From assembly GCA_947259045.1 (NCBI GenBank), contig CAMYKZ010000010.1:1-64000 (forward strand): a stretch of DNA of 64,000 bases. Direction: 5' to 3'. Position 1 is the stretch's first letter. The number at the start of each line of letters is the position of its first letter. Source of the DNA: an uncultured Afifella sp. (GTDB lineage Bacteria > Pseudomonadota > Alphaproteobacteria > Rhizobiales > Afifellaceae). Below are positions 17,525 to 25,893 of this stretch, piece after piece. The notes beneath the pieces were generated by a model. The model had not been told where the DNA came from, did no database searches, and was given only the letters and a program-made list of their open reading frames with translations. The position numbers and the translations under genes are program-made.

Positions 17525-18991
17525 ATGATGCGCGCACAACCGAAAGCCTCTCACTTTATCGACGGAGACTATGTCGAGGATATCGATGGATGGGTGATCG
17601 AGGCGGTCTATCCCGCAACCGGCGAACTGGTGGCACGTCTGCATGGCGCAACGCCCGAAATCGTCGAACGCGCCATTGCTGCGGCAAAACGCGCCCAGAC
17701 AGTCTGGGCGGCAACAGCGCCGGTAGAGCGTGGCCGCGTCCTGCGCCGCGCCGCCGACATGATGCGCAAGCGCAACCGCGAACTGTCGGAGCTTGAGACG
17801 CTGGATACCGGCAAGCCGTTGCAGGAAACCCTGGTGGCCGACGCGACATCGGGTGCCGACGCGCTGGAATATTTCGGCGGGCTGGCCGGCACGCTGGCCG
17901 GCGAGATGATCGATCTGGGTGGCGACTGGGCCTATACCAGACGCGAGCCGCTTGGCGTTTGCGTCGGCATCGGCGCCTGGAACTATCCGACCCAGATTGC
18001 CTGCTGGAAAGGCGCGCCGGCGCTGGTATGCGGCAATGCCATGGTGTTCAAGCCGTCGGAGACGACGCCGCTCTGCGCCCTGAAGGTGGCGGAGATCCTG
18101 GTCGAGGCTGGTCTGCCGAAAGGCGTCTATAATGTGGTCCAGGGGTATGGCGATGTCGGCGCGGCACTGGTCACCCATGATGACGTTGAAAAAGTCTCGC
18201 TGACCGGATCGGCCGCCACCGGCGCAAAGGTCTATGCCGCAGCCGCCGCAGGCGTGCGCCATGTCACGATGGAGCTTGGCGGCAAGTCGCCGCTGTTGAT
18301 TTTCGACGACGCCGATGTGGAAGATGCCGTTGGCGGCGCGATGATGGGCAATTTTTATTCCGCCGGCCAGGTCTGCTCCAACGGCACCCGGGTGTTTGTC
18401 CAGAACGGCATCAAGGACAAGTTCCTGGAAAGGCTTGTCGCCCGAACCAAGGCGATCCGCCTCGGCGATCCGCTCGACGAAGAGACCCAGATGGGGCCGC
18501 TGGTGTCCGCCACCCAGCGCGACAAGGTGCTCGCTTACATGAAGCAGGGCGTTACCGAGGGCGCGCGGCTGCTCGCCGGCGGCGGCGAGGCCAAGCTGCA
18601 GGGCTTCGAGGCCGGCTGTTTTGTCGAGCCGACGATCTTTGCCGATGTCACCGATGACATGGTGATTGCGCGCGAGGAAATTTTCGGGCCGGTCATGTGC
18701 GTGTTGGATTTCACCCATGAGGACGAAGCGGTGGCCCGCGCCAACGCCACCGATCTCGGCCTCTCAGCCGGCGTATTCACGAAGGATATCACCCGGGCGC
18801 ACCGGGTCATCGCCAGGCTTGAAGCCGGCTCCTGCTGGATCAACAATTACAATCTGGCGCCGGTCGAAGTGCCGTTCGGCGGCTCCAAGCGCTCCGGGGT
18901 CGGCCGCGAAAACTCCCGCGCCGCGATCGAACATTACAGCCAGCTGAAATCGGTCTATGTCGGCATGGGGCCGGTCGACAGTCCGTATTGA
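17525..18991 (+). CDS. betB: Betaine-aldehyde dehydrogenase
   Basis: 488 residues from ATG 17525, which has AAGGA upstream; the usual BetB length. It oxidises betaine aldehyde to glycine betaine with NAD+, the last step in making this osmoprotectant. Features are [20 protein letters not shown], the NAD-binding [13 protein letters not shown], the general base glutamate in [11 protein letters not shown] (~residue 250) and the nucleophilic cysteine in [13 protein letters not shown] (~284). [11 protein letters not shown] at the N-terminus and [20 protein letters not shown] near the end fit BetB rather than other ALDHs. No betA, betI or betC lies beside it here. A decayed copy of its 3' end is found at 25.4 kb. 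Confidence 0.93.
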   Translation: MMRAQPKASHFIDGDYVEDIDGWVIEAVYPATGELVARLHGATPEIVERAIAAAKRAQTVWAATAPVERGRVLRRAADMMRKRNRELSELETLDTGKPLQETLVADATSGADALEYFGGLAGTLAGEMIDLGGDWAYTRREPLGVCVGIGAWNYPTQIACWKGAPALVCGNAMVFKPSETTPLCALKVAEILVEAGLPKGVYNVVQGYGDVGAALVTHDDVEKVSLTGSAATGAKVYAAAAAGVRHVTMELGGKSPLLIFDDADVEDAVGGAMMGNFYSAGQVCSNGTRVFVQNGIKDKFLERLVARTKAIRLGDPLDEETQMGPLVSATQRDKVLAYMKQGVTEGARLLAGGGEAKLQGFEAGCFVEPTIFADVTDDMVIAREEIFGPVMCVLDFTHEDEAVARANATDLGLSAGVFTKDITRAHRVIARLEAGSCWINNYNLAPVEVPFGGSKRSGVGRENSRAAIEHYSQLKSVYVGMGPVDSPY

Positions 18992-19121
18992 GCCGCCGCA
19001 CCGCCGTTTTATGCCGTGATACATCCGGGTAACGGGTTTCGTCAGCGAATTTTGATCAAGATCAGGGTCGGGTACGCCATTTAACAGCAAATGGGTCTTC
19101 AAACGAGTATGGACCTGACCC

Positions 19122-20411
19122 ATGTACGGCAAATCTGAAGACCCGACCATACCGGAAGACATTGAGGCAGTTCTCGGCGCTGCTGGCGGCAATTCCGGTT
19201 TGTGGCGGCACGGAAAATGGCCGATTCTGCTGGTCCTGGCCATCACGGCCGGCGCGGTCGGCTATTACCTGTTCGGTTTCGATGGCTCGACCGGCAACGT
19301 TCAGTATCGCACGGACACTGCACGTCTCGGCGATATCACTGTCATCGTCACCGCTACGGGAACGGTGGAGCCGACAAACCAGGTCGATATTTCAAGCGAA
19401 CTGTCGGGCATCATCCGTTCTGTCTCCGTCGATTTCAATTCCACGGTCAAGGTCGGCCAGGTTTTGGCTGAGTTGGATACGGACAAGCTGAAAGCTACGG
19501 TTGAAAGTTCCCGTGCCCGTGTGGATGCCGCCAAGGCCCGTCTTCTGGAGGCGGAAGCCACGGTGGTGGAGAAAGAGCGTGAACTGACCCGCAAGAAGGC
19601 TCTCGCCGACCGACAGATCGGTTCGCTGCAGGACCTGGACATCGCAAAGGCCGGTTATGACCGGGCCGTGGCTTCGCGGGCGAGCGCCAGGGCCGATATC
19701 AAATCGGCCGAGGCGGACCTGAAGCTCAACGAGACCAATCTGGAGAAAACCTGCATCTGCTCGCCGATCAACGGCGTCGTCTTGAGCCGCAACGTCGATC
19801 CGGGCCAGGTGGTCGCCTCGTCGCTGCAGGCTCCGGTTCTGTTCGCGATTGCCGAAGATCTCGGCAAGATGGATATCCAGGTCGATGTCGACGAGGCCGA
19901 TGTCGGCAAGGTCCGCGAGGGCCAAGCCGCGACATTCACCGTCGACGCCCACCCCGACCGCAAGTTTCATGCTGTCATCAGCCAGCTTCGTTTTGGATCG
20001 GAGATCGTCCAGGGTGTCGTTACCTACAAGGCGGTGCTGACGACTGACAATTCGGAACTGCTGCTGAGGCCCGGTATGACTGCAACTGCCGAGATTGTGG
20101 TGCATGAGGAGAAAGAGGTCCTTTCGGTTTCCAACGAAGCGCTGCGGTTTTCGCCGCCCTCGCCGGAAGAGAACTCCGGCAACCAGAGCTTTCTGAAACG
20201 ACTGCTTCCGGGCATGCCGCAGTTCCGGCCTGCCAGCAGGCCGGAGATCACGGGTTCGGCCCGGGATCTCTGGGTGCTGGGAGACGACGGCGTTGCCGTT
20301 CCAGTCCGGGTGATCATCGGGGCGACCGACGGCCGGCGGACGCAGATCGTCGAGGGTCCGTTGGAAGTCGGCCAAAAAATCGCAGTCGACGCAGTCACTT
20401 CGGCGAAATGA
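19122..20411 (+). CDS. macA: MacA-like periplasmic adaptor (membrane fusion protein)
   Basis: 429 residues. A cytoplasmic N-terminus of ~25 residues precedes one membrane helix (WPILLVLAITAGAVGYYLFG). The periplasmic part has the split lipoyl domain (DITVIVTATGTVEPTNQVDISSEL and SPINGVVLSRNVDPGQVVAS) around a coiled-coil hairpin (~110-200, rich in A/E/K/R heptads), then beta-barrel and membrane-proximal domains. In MacAB systems the adaptor links the inner-membrane ABC transporter to an outer-membrane TolC channel. It overlaps macB-ATPase by ATGA. The C-terminal insert SPPSPEENSGNQSFLKRLLP is unusual. Confidence 0.92.
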   Translation: MYGKSEDPTIPEDIEAVLGAAGGNSGLWRHGKWPILLVLAITAGAVGYYLFGFDGSTGNVQYRTDTARLGDITVIVTATGTVEPTNQVDISSELSGIIRSVSVDFNSTVKVGQVLAELDTDKLKATVESSRARVDAAKARLLEAEATVVEKERELTRKKALADRQIGSLQDLDIAKAGYDRAVASRASARADIKSAEADLKLNETNLEKTCICSPINGVVLSRNVDPGQVVASSLQAPVLFAIAEDLGKMDIQVDVDEADVGKVREGQAATFTVDAHPDRKFHAVISQLRFGSEIVQGVVTYKAVLTTDNSELLLRPGMTATAEIVVHEEKEVLSVSNEALRFSPPSPEENSGNQSFLKRLLPGMPQFRPASRPEITGSARDLWVLGDDGVAVPVRVIIGATDGRRTQIVEGPLEVGQKIAVDAVTSAK

Positions 20412-21133
20412 CGATGTCGCGTGAGAATGGACAATCCGCGGCACTGATCGAACTGCATGCCGTCTCCAAGATCTACGGGTCCGGCATGGCCGAAGTGCGC
20501 GCGCTCGACGCTGTCGGCCTGCGCATCGACACGGGCGAATTCGTCGCCATCATGGGGCCGTCAGGTTCGGGAAAATCGACAGCCATGAACATGATCGGCT
20601 GCCTCGATACGCCGAGCAGCGGGCACTATCTGTTCAAGGGCGTGGATGTCGGCGCGCTCTCGCGCAACCAGCGCGCCTTGCTCAGGCGACATTTTCTCGG
20701 TTTCGTCTTCCAGGGCTTCAATCTGCTCGCCCGTACTTCGGCGGCGGAGAATGTCGAACTGCCACTGATCTATCGCGGTATGGCGCCGGCCCCGCGGCGC
20801 AGGCAGGCGATGCAGGCGCTTGCCCATGTCGGTCTGGCCGGGCGCGAGCATCATTCTCCGGGCGAGCTTTCCGGCGGCCAGCAGCAGCGGGTCGCCATAG
20901 CCCGGGCCATCGTCACCCAGCCGGCGGTTCTTCTGGCGGACGAGCCGACCGGCAATCTCGACACCAGGACGAGCCTTGAGATCATGGACCTGCTTGTGCG
21001 GCTGAACGACGAAGCGGGCATCACCGTCATCATCGTTACCCACGAGGCCGAGATGGCGGCCTATGCGCACAGGGTTATCCATTTCGTCGATGGCCGGATC
21101 GACAGCGATGCGCTGAACAGGGATGCCGCCTGA
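20408..21133 (+). CDS. MacB-type ABC transporter ATP-binding protein
   Basis: 241 residues. It has Walker A GPSGSGKSTAMN, the LolD/MacB-type Q-loop FVFQGFNLLARTSAAENVELPLIYRG, signature SGGQQQRVAIARAIV, Walker B LLADEPTGNLDTRT and the H-loop VTHEAEMAAYAHR. Unlike E. coli MacB, ATPase and permease are separate genes here, overlapping by one base (TGATG), so they are translationally coupled. Expected to work with the adjacent adaptor and permease in export. Confidence 0.95.
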   Translation: MTMSRENGQSAALIELHAVSKIYGSGMAEVRALDAVGLRIDTGEFVAIMGPSGSGKSTAMNMIGCLDTPSSGHYLFKGVDVGALSRNQRALLRRHFLGFVFQGFNLLARTSAAENVELPLIYRGMAPAPRRRQAMQALAHVGLAGREHHSPGELSGGQQQRVAIARAIVTQPAVLLADEPTGNLDTRTSLEIMDLLVRLNDEAGITVIIVTHEAEMAAYAHRVIHFVDGRIDSDALNRDAA

Positions 21134-22338
21134 TGTTCCTTGAAACCTTCAAGCTGGCGATACAGGCGATAGCTCGCAACGCGATGCGCTCATTTCTGAC
21201 CGTGCTCGGCATTGTGATTGGCGTTGGTGCGGTGATTGCCATGGTGACAATCGGCAACGGCACGACTGCCAAGGTGGCGGCCGACATGGCCAAGCTCGGC
21301 AGCAATCTCCTTTTCGTGCGACCGGGCCAGTTCGGGCCGGGTCGCTCCAGCGCGGAGGCCAGAAGCTTCAACGCCCGCGACATCGAGGCGCTGAAGCTCC
21401 AGCTGCACGGTGCAAGCGCAGTGGCGCCGGTGGCGCAGACGGCGGTCACGGCGATATATGGCACAGAAAGCCGCAGTACGTCCGCCGTCGGGACCGACAA
21501 TGATTTCTTCGTCTCCCGCGATTGGCAGCTGACAGAGGGCCGGCGGTTTCTCGATGGCGAGATCCGCAGCGGAAGGGCCGTCTGCGTCATCGGTGAGACA
21601 ATCCGTGACGAGCTGTTTGGAAGTGCCGATTTTCTCGGCCAGCGGATCCGCGTCAACAAGGTCTCCTGCGAGGTGATCGGCCTGCTTGAAGTGAAGGGCG
21701 AATCCGGTTTCGGCACCGATCAGGACGATACTGTCCTGATGCCGATGAGGACGTTCCAGCGCCGCATTGCCGGCAATCCCAATATCACGACGATTTATAT
21801 TTCGGCGCGCGACGGCGTGCAGACGGAGAAGGTGCAGGGCGACATAGAGCGGCTGTTGCGCGAGCGCCGCAATATCGCGGCCGACGAGGAGGACGATTTC
21901 AGCGTCCGCGACATGAAGCAAATCATCCAGACCCAGACGGCGACGACGACGGTGCTGACCGGGTTGCTTGGCGCCGTGGCCGGCGTCAGCCTGCTGGTCG
22001 GTGGCATCGGCATTATGAATATCATGCTTGTGTCGGTGACCGAGCGGACCCGCGAGATCGGGATCCGGCTGGCTATCGGTGCTCAGGAGTCCCAGGTGCT
22101 TCTGCAGTTTCTTGTAGAGGCGGTCGTTCTTTCGCTGTTCGGCGGCGTGGTCGGCATCCTGGTTGGACTCGGCCTTGCCGCGCTCGCCTCCAGCGCTATG
22201 ACAATACCATTCGTCCTCAATCCGGCGATCGTCGTGATCGCATTCGGATTCTCTGCCGCAGTCGGCGTTATCTTTGGCTTTTTCCCGGCCCGCCGTGCCG
22301 CCCGAATGAACCCGATCGAAGCTCTGAGGCACGAATAG
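21133..22338 (+). CDS. MacB-type ABC transporter permease (FtsX domain)
   Basis: 401 residues. One N-terminal helix (AMRSFLTVLGIVIGVGAVIAMV) is followed by a large periplasmic MacB domain (~50-270), and then three helices of the FtsX domain (LLGAVAGVSLLVGGIGIMNIMLVSVTERTREIGIR.., LFGGVVGILVGLGLAALASS.., PAIVVIAFGFSAAVGVIFGFFPARRAARMNPIEALR). This is the standard layout of the type VII, mechanotransmission family of ABC transporters. The exported substrate (a peptide, lipid or antibiotic) is unknown; no TolC gene is in the window. Confidence 0.93.
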   Translation: MFLETFKLAIQAIARNAMRSFLTVLGIVIGVGAVIAMVTIGNGTTAKVAADMAKLGSNLLFVRPGQFGPGRSSAEARSFNARDIEALKLQLHGASAVAPVAQTAVTAIYGTESRSTSAVGTDNDFFVSRDWQLTEGRRFLDGEIRSGRAVCVIGETIRDELFGSADFLGQRIRVNKVSCEVIGLLEVKGESGFGTDQDDTVLMPMRTFQRRIAGNPNITTIYISARDGVQTEKVQGDIERLLRERRNIAADEEDDFSVRDMKQIIQTQTATTTVLTGLLGAVAGVSLLVGGIGIMNIMLVSVTERTREIGIRLAIGAQESQVLLQFLVEAVVLSLFGGVVGILVGLGLAALASSAMTIPFVLNPAIVVIAFGFSAAVGVIFGFFPARRAARMNPIEALRHE

Positions 22339-22435
22339 AGTTTATTCCGTTGCCCTGGTTTCCCGATCGCCGTATGGCCCGGCACCGGTTCAAAGCCCGC
22401 GGGCCGGGTCCGCAGATTCACAGTCGGCCGTCTGC

Positions 22436-22879
22436 CTACGGCCGCACATAGGCGTAACCATCTTCCTGCAGTTCGATCAGCCGGACGACGCCGGATGTCA
22501 CCATGCCGGCTTCCGACATGATCGGAATTTCCTTGCCTGCCTTTTCGCTCATCTTGCGGTGGGTGTTGCCGCAGGCGGAAAATGTCAGGTTTTCCATTTC
22601 CAGCGACATGGTTTCAACCCGTTTTTCGACAGGGCTCTTGCCGGGCACGAACATGTTCAGGCCCGGGCCGTAGGCAACGAGTTCGATCATAACCTTGTCG
22701 CCCTTGGATTCGTAATATTCGGTGACGTTCTGGGCATTGTTGAGGGCCATGTTCATGACGGCCTTGTCGTTCTGATCAACATGAATTGCGACTTTGTGCG
22801 TCATGCCTTCGGCAAATGCTGCCGTTGCGAGCATCAGGCCGAACAGGCCCGACATTGTGAGAACCATCAGTCGTTTCAT
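22436..22879 (-). CDS. Periplasmic DsrE-family protein
   Basis: 147 residues. A signal peptide (MKRLMVLTMSGLFGLMLATAAFA) is followed by a DsrE-like Rossmann fold: HKVAIHVDQNDKAVMNMALNNAQNVTEYYESKGDKVMIELVAYGPGLNMF, then the single cysteine (C103) in LTFSACGNTHRKMSEKAG. Cytoplasmic DsrE proteins carry sulfur on a cysteine; exported ones of this group are often found near sulfur-compound genes, but their role is not settled. It is the last gene of the operon with the binding protein (29-bp gap) and the LuxR-type receptor. Confidence 0.85.
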   Translation of the reverse strand: MKRLMVLTMSGLFGLMLATAAFAEGMTHKVAIHVDQNDKAVMNMALNNAQNVTEYYESKGDKVMIELVAYGPGLNMFVPGKSPVEKRVETMSLEMENLTFSACGNTHRKMSEKAGKEIPIMSEAGMVTSGVVRLIELQEDGYAYVRP

Positions 22880-22908
22880 TTCATTCTCCCTTTTTTGGTT
22901 TTATGTTT

Positions 22909-23877
22909 CTATTTTTTTGCCGCAATGGGCTTCAGTTTCAATTCTTCATCCGTCGCCGGAAGAAAACCGTATCGGGCATAAATGCCTTGCGCATCTTTGG
23001 TGCCCAGATAGGCAAGATACCGCATCGCATTGTAGGGATTTCGCCCGGACTGCAAAGCGCCGATTGCATAGCCGACCCTGTCCTGCTGGTTCAGCGGCGC
23101 AGCGATCGCGACCCCGTCGATCTTGCGGCCTTCGGCCTTGGCGTGCACCACTTCCGTCACCCAGACGATACCGACGTCAGCCTCGCCGTTTTCGATGCGG
23201 TAGGGCGTTTCGCGGTGGTGCCGCTCGGTGAACCAGGTCTTGCCGTCAACCGCCCAGCAACCCTTGCATTCCGCGCCGCCGGTGACCTTGGCGTGCAGGC
23301 CGAGATCCTTCAGCATCTGCGAGCCGTAAAACCTGAAGATACCCTCCGTCAGCGGATTGGGATGGGATTGCACAAGGTCGTCGCGGCCGAGATCCTCCGC
23401 GCCCTTGATGGCTTTCGGATTGCCTGCTGCGATCATCAGTTCCAGCTTGTTATGCGTGTAGATCATGTAATCGGACATCATCCCCTTGGCCTTCAGCGTT
23501 TTCAGATGCCCCAGATTGACGCTGGCAAAAAGGTCCGGGTTCTGCGCCGTCTTCTGATCGTTGATTTCACCCTGTTGCAGGATCTGCCCCTTGAGGATCT
23601 GGCCCGGCGGAATCGTTTCGACGTAAATCGTTGCGATGTCCGGGTTCTTTGACTGGAAATCACGGATCAACTCTTCCATCACCATGAACTGGTTGCCGGC
23701 CAGATACATCACCAGATCGCCGGAGTAACTGTCGCCGATCTTGCCCTTGTCGATCGAGCCGTCGGCGTGGAAAGTCCGGTAATCGTCATTGTGACCGGCG
23801 TCCTCAGCGGACCGTGCCGGTGCAATCAGAACCAGGCCGGCAATCGCAAGACCAAGTGCAGTTCGGTATGTCTTCAT
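22909..23877 (-). CDS. Periplasmic substrate-binding protein without an adjacent transporter
   Basis: 322 residues with signal peptide (ALGLAIAGLVLIAPARSA). The fold looks like the molybdate/sulfate-type solute-binding family: GDLVMYLAGNQFMVMEELIRDFQSKNPDI, then DLFASVNLGHLKTLKAKG and GEADVGIVWVTEVVHAKAEG. A CKGCW motif at 204-208 could form a disulfide, a metal site or a sulfur-compound site. No permease or ATPase gene is adjacent, so it may present a ligand to another protein. Preceded by RBS AGGGGAAA. A 13-bp tandem repeat lies just upstream. Confidence 0.75.
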   Translation of the reverse strand: MKTYRTALGLAIAGLVLIAPARSAEDAGHNDDYRTFHADGSIDKGKIGDSYSGDLVMYLAGNQFMVMEELIRDFQSKNPDIATIYVETIPPGQILKGQILQQGEINDQKTAQNPDLFASVNLGHLKTLKAKGMMSDYMIYTHNKLELMIAAGNPKAIKGAEDLGRDDLVQSHPNPLTEGIFRFYGSQMLKDLGLHAKVTGGAECKGCWAVDGKTWFTERHHRETPYRIENGEADVGIVWVTEVVHAKAEGRKIDGVAIAAPLNQQDRVGYAIGALQSGRNPYNAMRYLAYLGTKDAQGIYARYGFLPATDEELKLKPIAAKK

Positions 23878-23888
23878 GGCATTTCCCC

Positions 23889-23914
23889 TGTGTGATTATG
23901 ATGTGTGATTATGA
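23889..23914 (-). promoter_or_regulatory. Exact tandem 13-bp repeat upstream of the binding-protein gene
   Basis: The 13-mer tgtgtgattatga occurs twice in a row (23889-23901 and 23902-23914), ending 11 bp before the start codon of the binding protein. It could be an operator for the LuxR-type regulator encoded just upstream, or part of a leader. It is also short enough to be chance slippage. Confidence 0.4.
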
Positions 23915-23970
23915 GATGTTCACGACAGGATGATCCCACGATATAGGGTCAATTGAACCGCGGCAGAGCC

Positions 23971-25347
23971 CTAGTTTGCGGCAGTTTGTCCTAGGGATAG
24001 CCCTTGGTCGAAGCCCAGACGTGTCGCAAGCTGGACAAGATGGGGTGTCGTGCCGGCGGCGGTTTTCTGCAGCAGATTCGCGCGATGATATTCGACTGTC
24101 TTGGGGCTGATATGGAGCTGTTCGGCAATATTCTTGGTCTGATGGCCGTTGCAGATCAGCGCGAGAACCTCGCGTTCCCGCCGGGTGAGCGTTTCAAAGC
24201 GCTGCTGGGCCTGGTTCATTTCCGGATCCGGCTCCTCCGGCTGGAGGTCAGGTGTGTCGGTCCGCTGCGGGCCGGACCTGCGTCGTAACAGGGTAATCGC
24301 GGTGAGCAATGTCAGGCCGGCGATCGCCGCGGCCAGCGCGAGGATGGCAATCGAGCCGGGCGCAAGCGGTCCGGCGGCTTGCTGTTTGAGGCTATTGCGG
24401 TAAGCGCCGACAACGGCGCGGACGCTGTCATAGGCAAGCGGCGCCGACCAGATGTCGCGCAGACCGTGACGCTCCATAATCTCCGGCTGCTGCGTCCGCA
24501 AAAGCGAAAGCAGCACGGTCTCCCGCAAGCCCTTTTCGATCCCGGGCAGCGCCGCAAACGGCCATTCGGGGTAGAGCCGGCTGCTGATCTGGTGCGGATA
24601 GCCCAATTGCATGTTGGCATTCAGGACACGGATATCCGCCATATCGAGCCGGCCTTCGGCTGCCAGTAGCTCCAGCAATCCGCTGCGGACGATGCCGGCG
24701 TCGACTTCGCCATCGAGCGTGGCAAAGATGATGGCATCCTGGGGGAAACCCATAAAACGGATGGAGCCGCCATCGGAAAAGACATCGATCCCCTGCGCCT
24801 GGAATTCCGACCAGGCCATCTGAAAGCCGCCAAAGGCATCGGGGCTGACGGCGGCGATCTTGCGGTCCTTGAGGTCGTCCAGCGCCCGGATGCCGCTGTC
24901 ATGTCGCACAAGGATGACGGTTCCATACTGCAGAAGACCAGTGCCGCCATTGCTGCTGCCGGATTGCAGCGCCGCCCTCTCGCGGGTTGAAAGAGCACTG
25001 AGGCCGAAACGTTCCGCCAATGTCACATAATGACCGGGATTGGTGATGACGAAGTCGACAGTCTTGGTTTCGATCTGCTGCGGCGTTGAAACAAGGGTCA
25101 GGGGTACAAGTTCGAACTGCCAGCCGGCAACCGATGCGCTCAGATAATCGGCCAGCGGCTGCCAGCGCGCCAGAGCGGCATCGACGCCGCGATAGGCAAG
25201 AACGCCGATCCGGGCCCGGCGGATTTCCGCATCGCTTCCGGGCGTTTCCTCCGGGCCGGTCGCTGGCGTCTGGGCGCGCGCCGCAATTGCGCCCGAGACG
25301 ATCATCAAGCTCAGCCAGACTGCCATCCAGATGCGGCGCAGAACCAT
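23971..25347 (-). CDS. Membrane one-component regulator: PhnD-like periplasmic domain fused to LuxR-type HTH
   Basis: 458 residues. Order: N-terminal signal-anchor (8-24), periplasmic binding domain of the PhnD/SsuA/TtrS type (~45-315: RIGVLAYRGVDAALARWQPLADYLS, VDFVITNPGHYVTL, IAAVSPDAFGGFQMAWSEF), one membrane helix (~331-354), then a cytoplasmic GerE/LuxR helix-turn-helix (~386-443: LTRREREVLALICNGHQTKNIAEQLHISPKTVEYHRANLL). There is no histidine kinase or receiver domain. PhnD-like domains are the sensory part of kinases such as TtrS (tetrathionate); here the sensor seems joined straight to the DNA-binding domain, which would act from the membrane. It is the first gene of a run with the binding protein and DsrE. 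Ligand unknown. Confidence 0.88.
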   Translation of the reverse strand: MVLRRIWMAVWLSLMIVSGAIAARAQTPATGPEETPGSDAEIRRARIGVLAYRGVDAALARWQPLADYLSASVAGWQFELVPLTLVSTPQQIETKTVDFVITNPGHYVTLAERFGLSALSTRERAALQSGSSNGGTGLLQYGTVILVRHDSGIRALDDLKDRKIAAVSPDAFGGFQMAWSEFQAQGIDVFSDGGSIRFMGFPQDAIIFATLDGEVDAGIVRSGLLELLAAEGRLDMADIRVLNANMQLGYPHQISSRLYPEWPFAALPGIEKGLRETVLLSLLRTQQPEIMERHGLRDIWSAPLAYDSVRAVVGAYRNSLKQQAAGPLAPGSIAILALAAAIAGLTLLTAITLLRRRSGPQRTDTPDLQPEEPDPEMNQAQQRFETLTRREREVLALICNGHQTKNIAEQLHISPKTVEYHRANLLQKTAAGTTPHLVQLATRLGFDQGLSLGQTAAN

Positions 25348-25413
25348 GGTTTACCCGTTCGAATTCAACATATTCGATTTTCAGCATATCATGACTGCCG
25401 GCGTTACGCACAG

Positions 25414-25533
25414 GGTTGGCGGCACACGCTCAAACGGCGGGCGGAAAACCGCCCGAAGCGATCCGATATTACAGCCAGCTGAAATCGGATTGTGTCGGCA
25501 TCAGGCCGCTGGACAGTCCGTATCGAGGTGCAT
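25414..25533 (+). pseudogene. Decayed copy of the 3' end of betB
   Basis: The segment aligns with the last ~120 bp of betB (about 18875-18993). It keeps attacagccagctgaaatcgg exactly, then tgtcggcat and gacagtccgtat, with substitutions and small indels between; the stop TGA has become CGA. No other part of betB is present. It has the same orientation as betB and marks the far side of the macAB/receptor block. Confidence 0.8.
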
Positions 25534-25545
25534 TACCCCTGAACA

Positions 25546-25893
25546 ATGTTTGATATTCCGCCGGAAAGACTGGAACAATTGGGCCGTTCGGTGGCATGCG
25601 GCGAAATTGGCTTCTATGTTTTTGGCGGTGCTGCGTTTCTGATGACATCGCTGGCACTGTTCATCACAGTCCGGCGCGAAAACGGACTGACTGTTTGGGA
25701 CGCTGCCTCGGTCACGTTTGGTCTCAAGCAGGTTCAGACGAGCCAAAAAGCCGACAGGATTCATCTGTTGCGGGTGTTGTCAGTTATTGCAATCGGGCTC
25801 CTGACTCTGGTCATTTGTGTCTACACGCACCTGTTCGCAATGGTTCCTGAGGCTACGCCGCATGCGTCAGCCGGCAGAAACAGGACGCTTTGA
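25546..25893 (+). CDS. Hypothetical small membrane protein
   Basis: 115 residues. Two hydrophobic segments are visible (about 22-42: IGFYVFGGAAFLMTSLALFITV, and 77-98: VLSVIAIGLLTLVICVYTHLFAMV), separated by a polar loop. I recognise no family. The gene starts just after the betB remnant, and its last 41 bp overlap the end of the convergent TPR gene. The coding potential looks reasonable, but without a homologue it remains tentative. Confidence 0.5.
   Translation: MFDIPPERLEQLGRSVACGEIGFYVFGGAAFLMTSLALFITVRRENGLTVWDAASVTFGLKQVQTSQKADRIHLLRVLSVIAIGLLTLVICVYTHLFAMVPEATPHASAGRNRTL

Noticed and set aside
17453-18718. 421-codon minus-strand open frame under betB
   Set aside because: Antisense shadow of betB; low-complexity His/Arg composition.
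19122-22338. Reading the macA-ATPase-permease set as a lipoprotein-sorting LolCDE system
   Set aside because: The adaptor protein has lipoyl and coiled-coil domains and the permease has a single FtsX unit with a large MacB periplasmic domain, which fits MacAB-type export.
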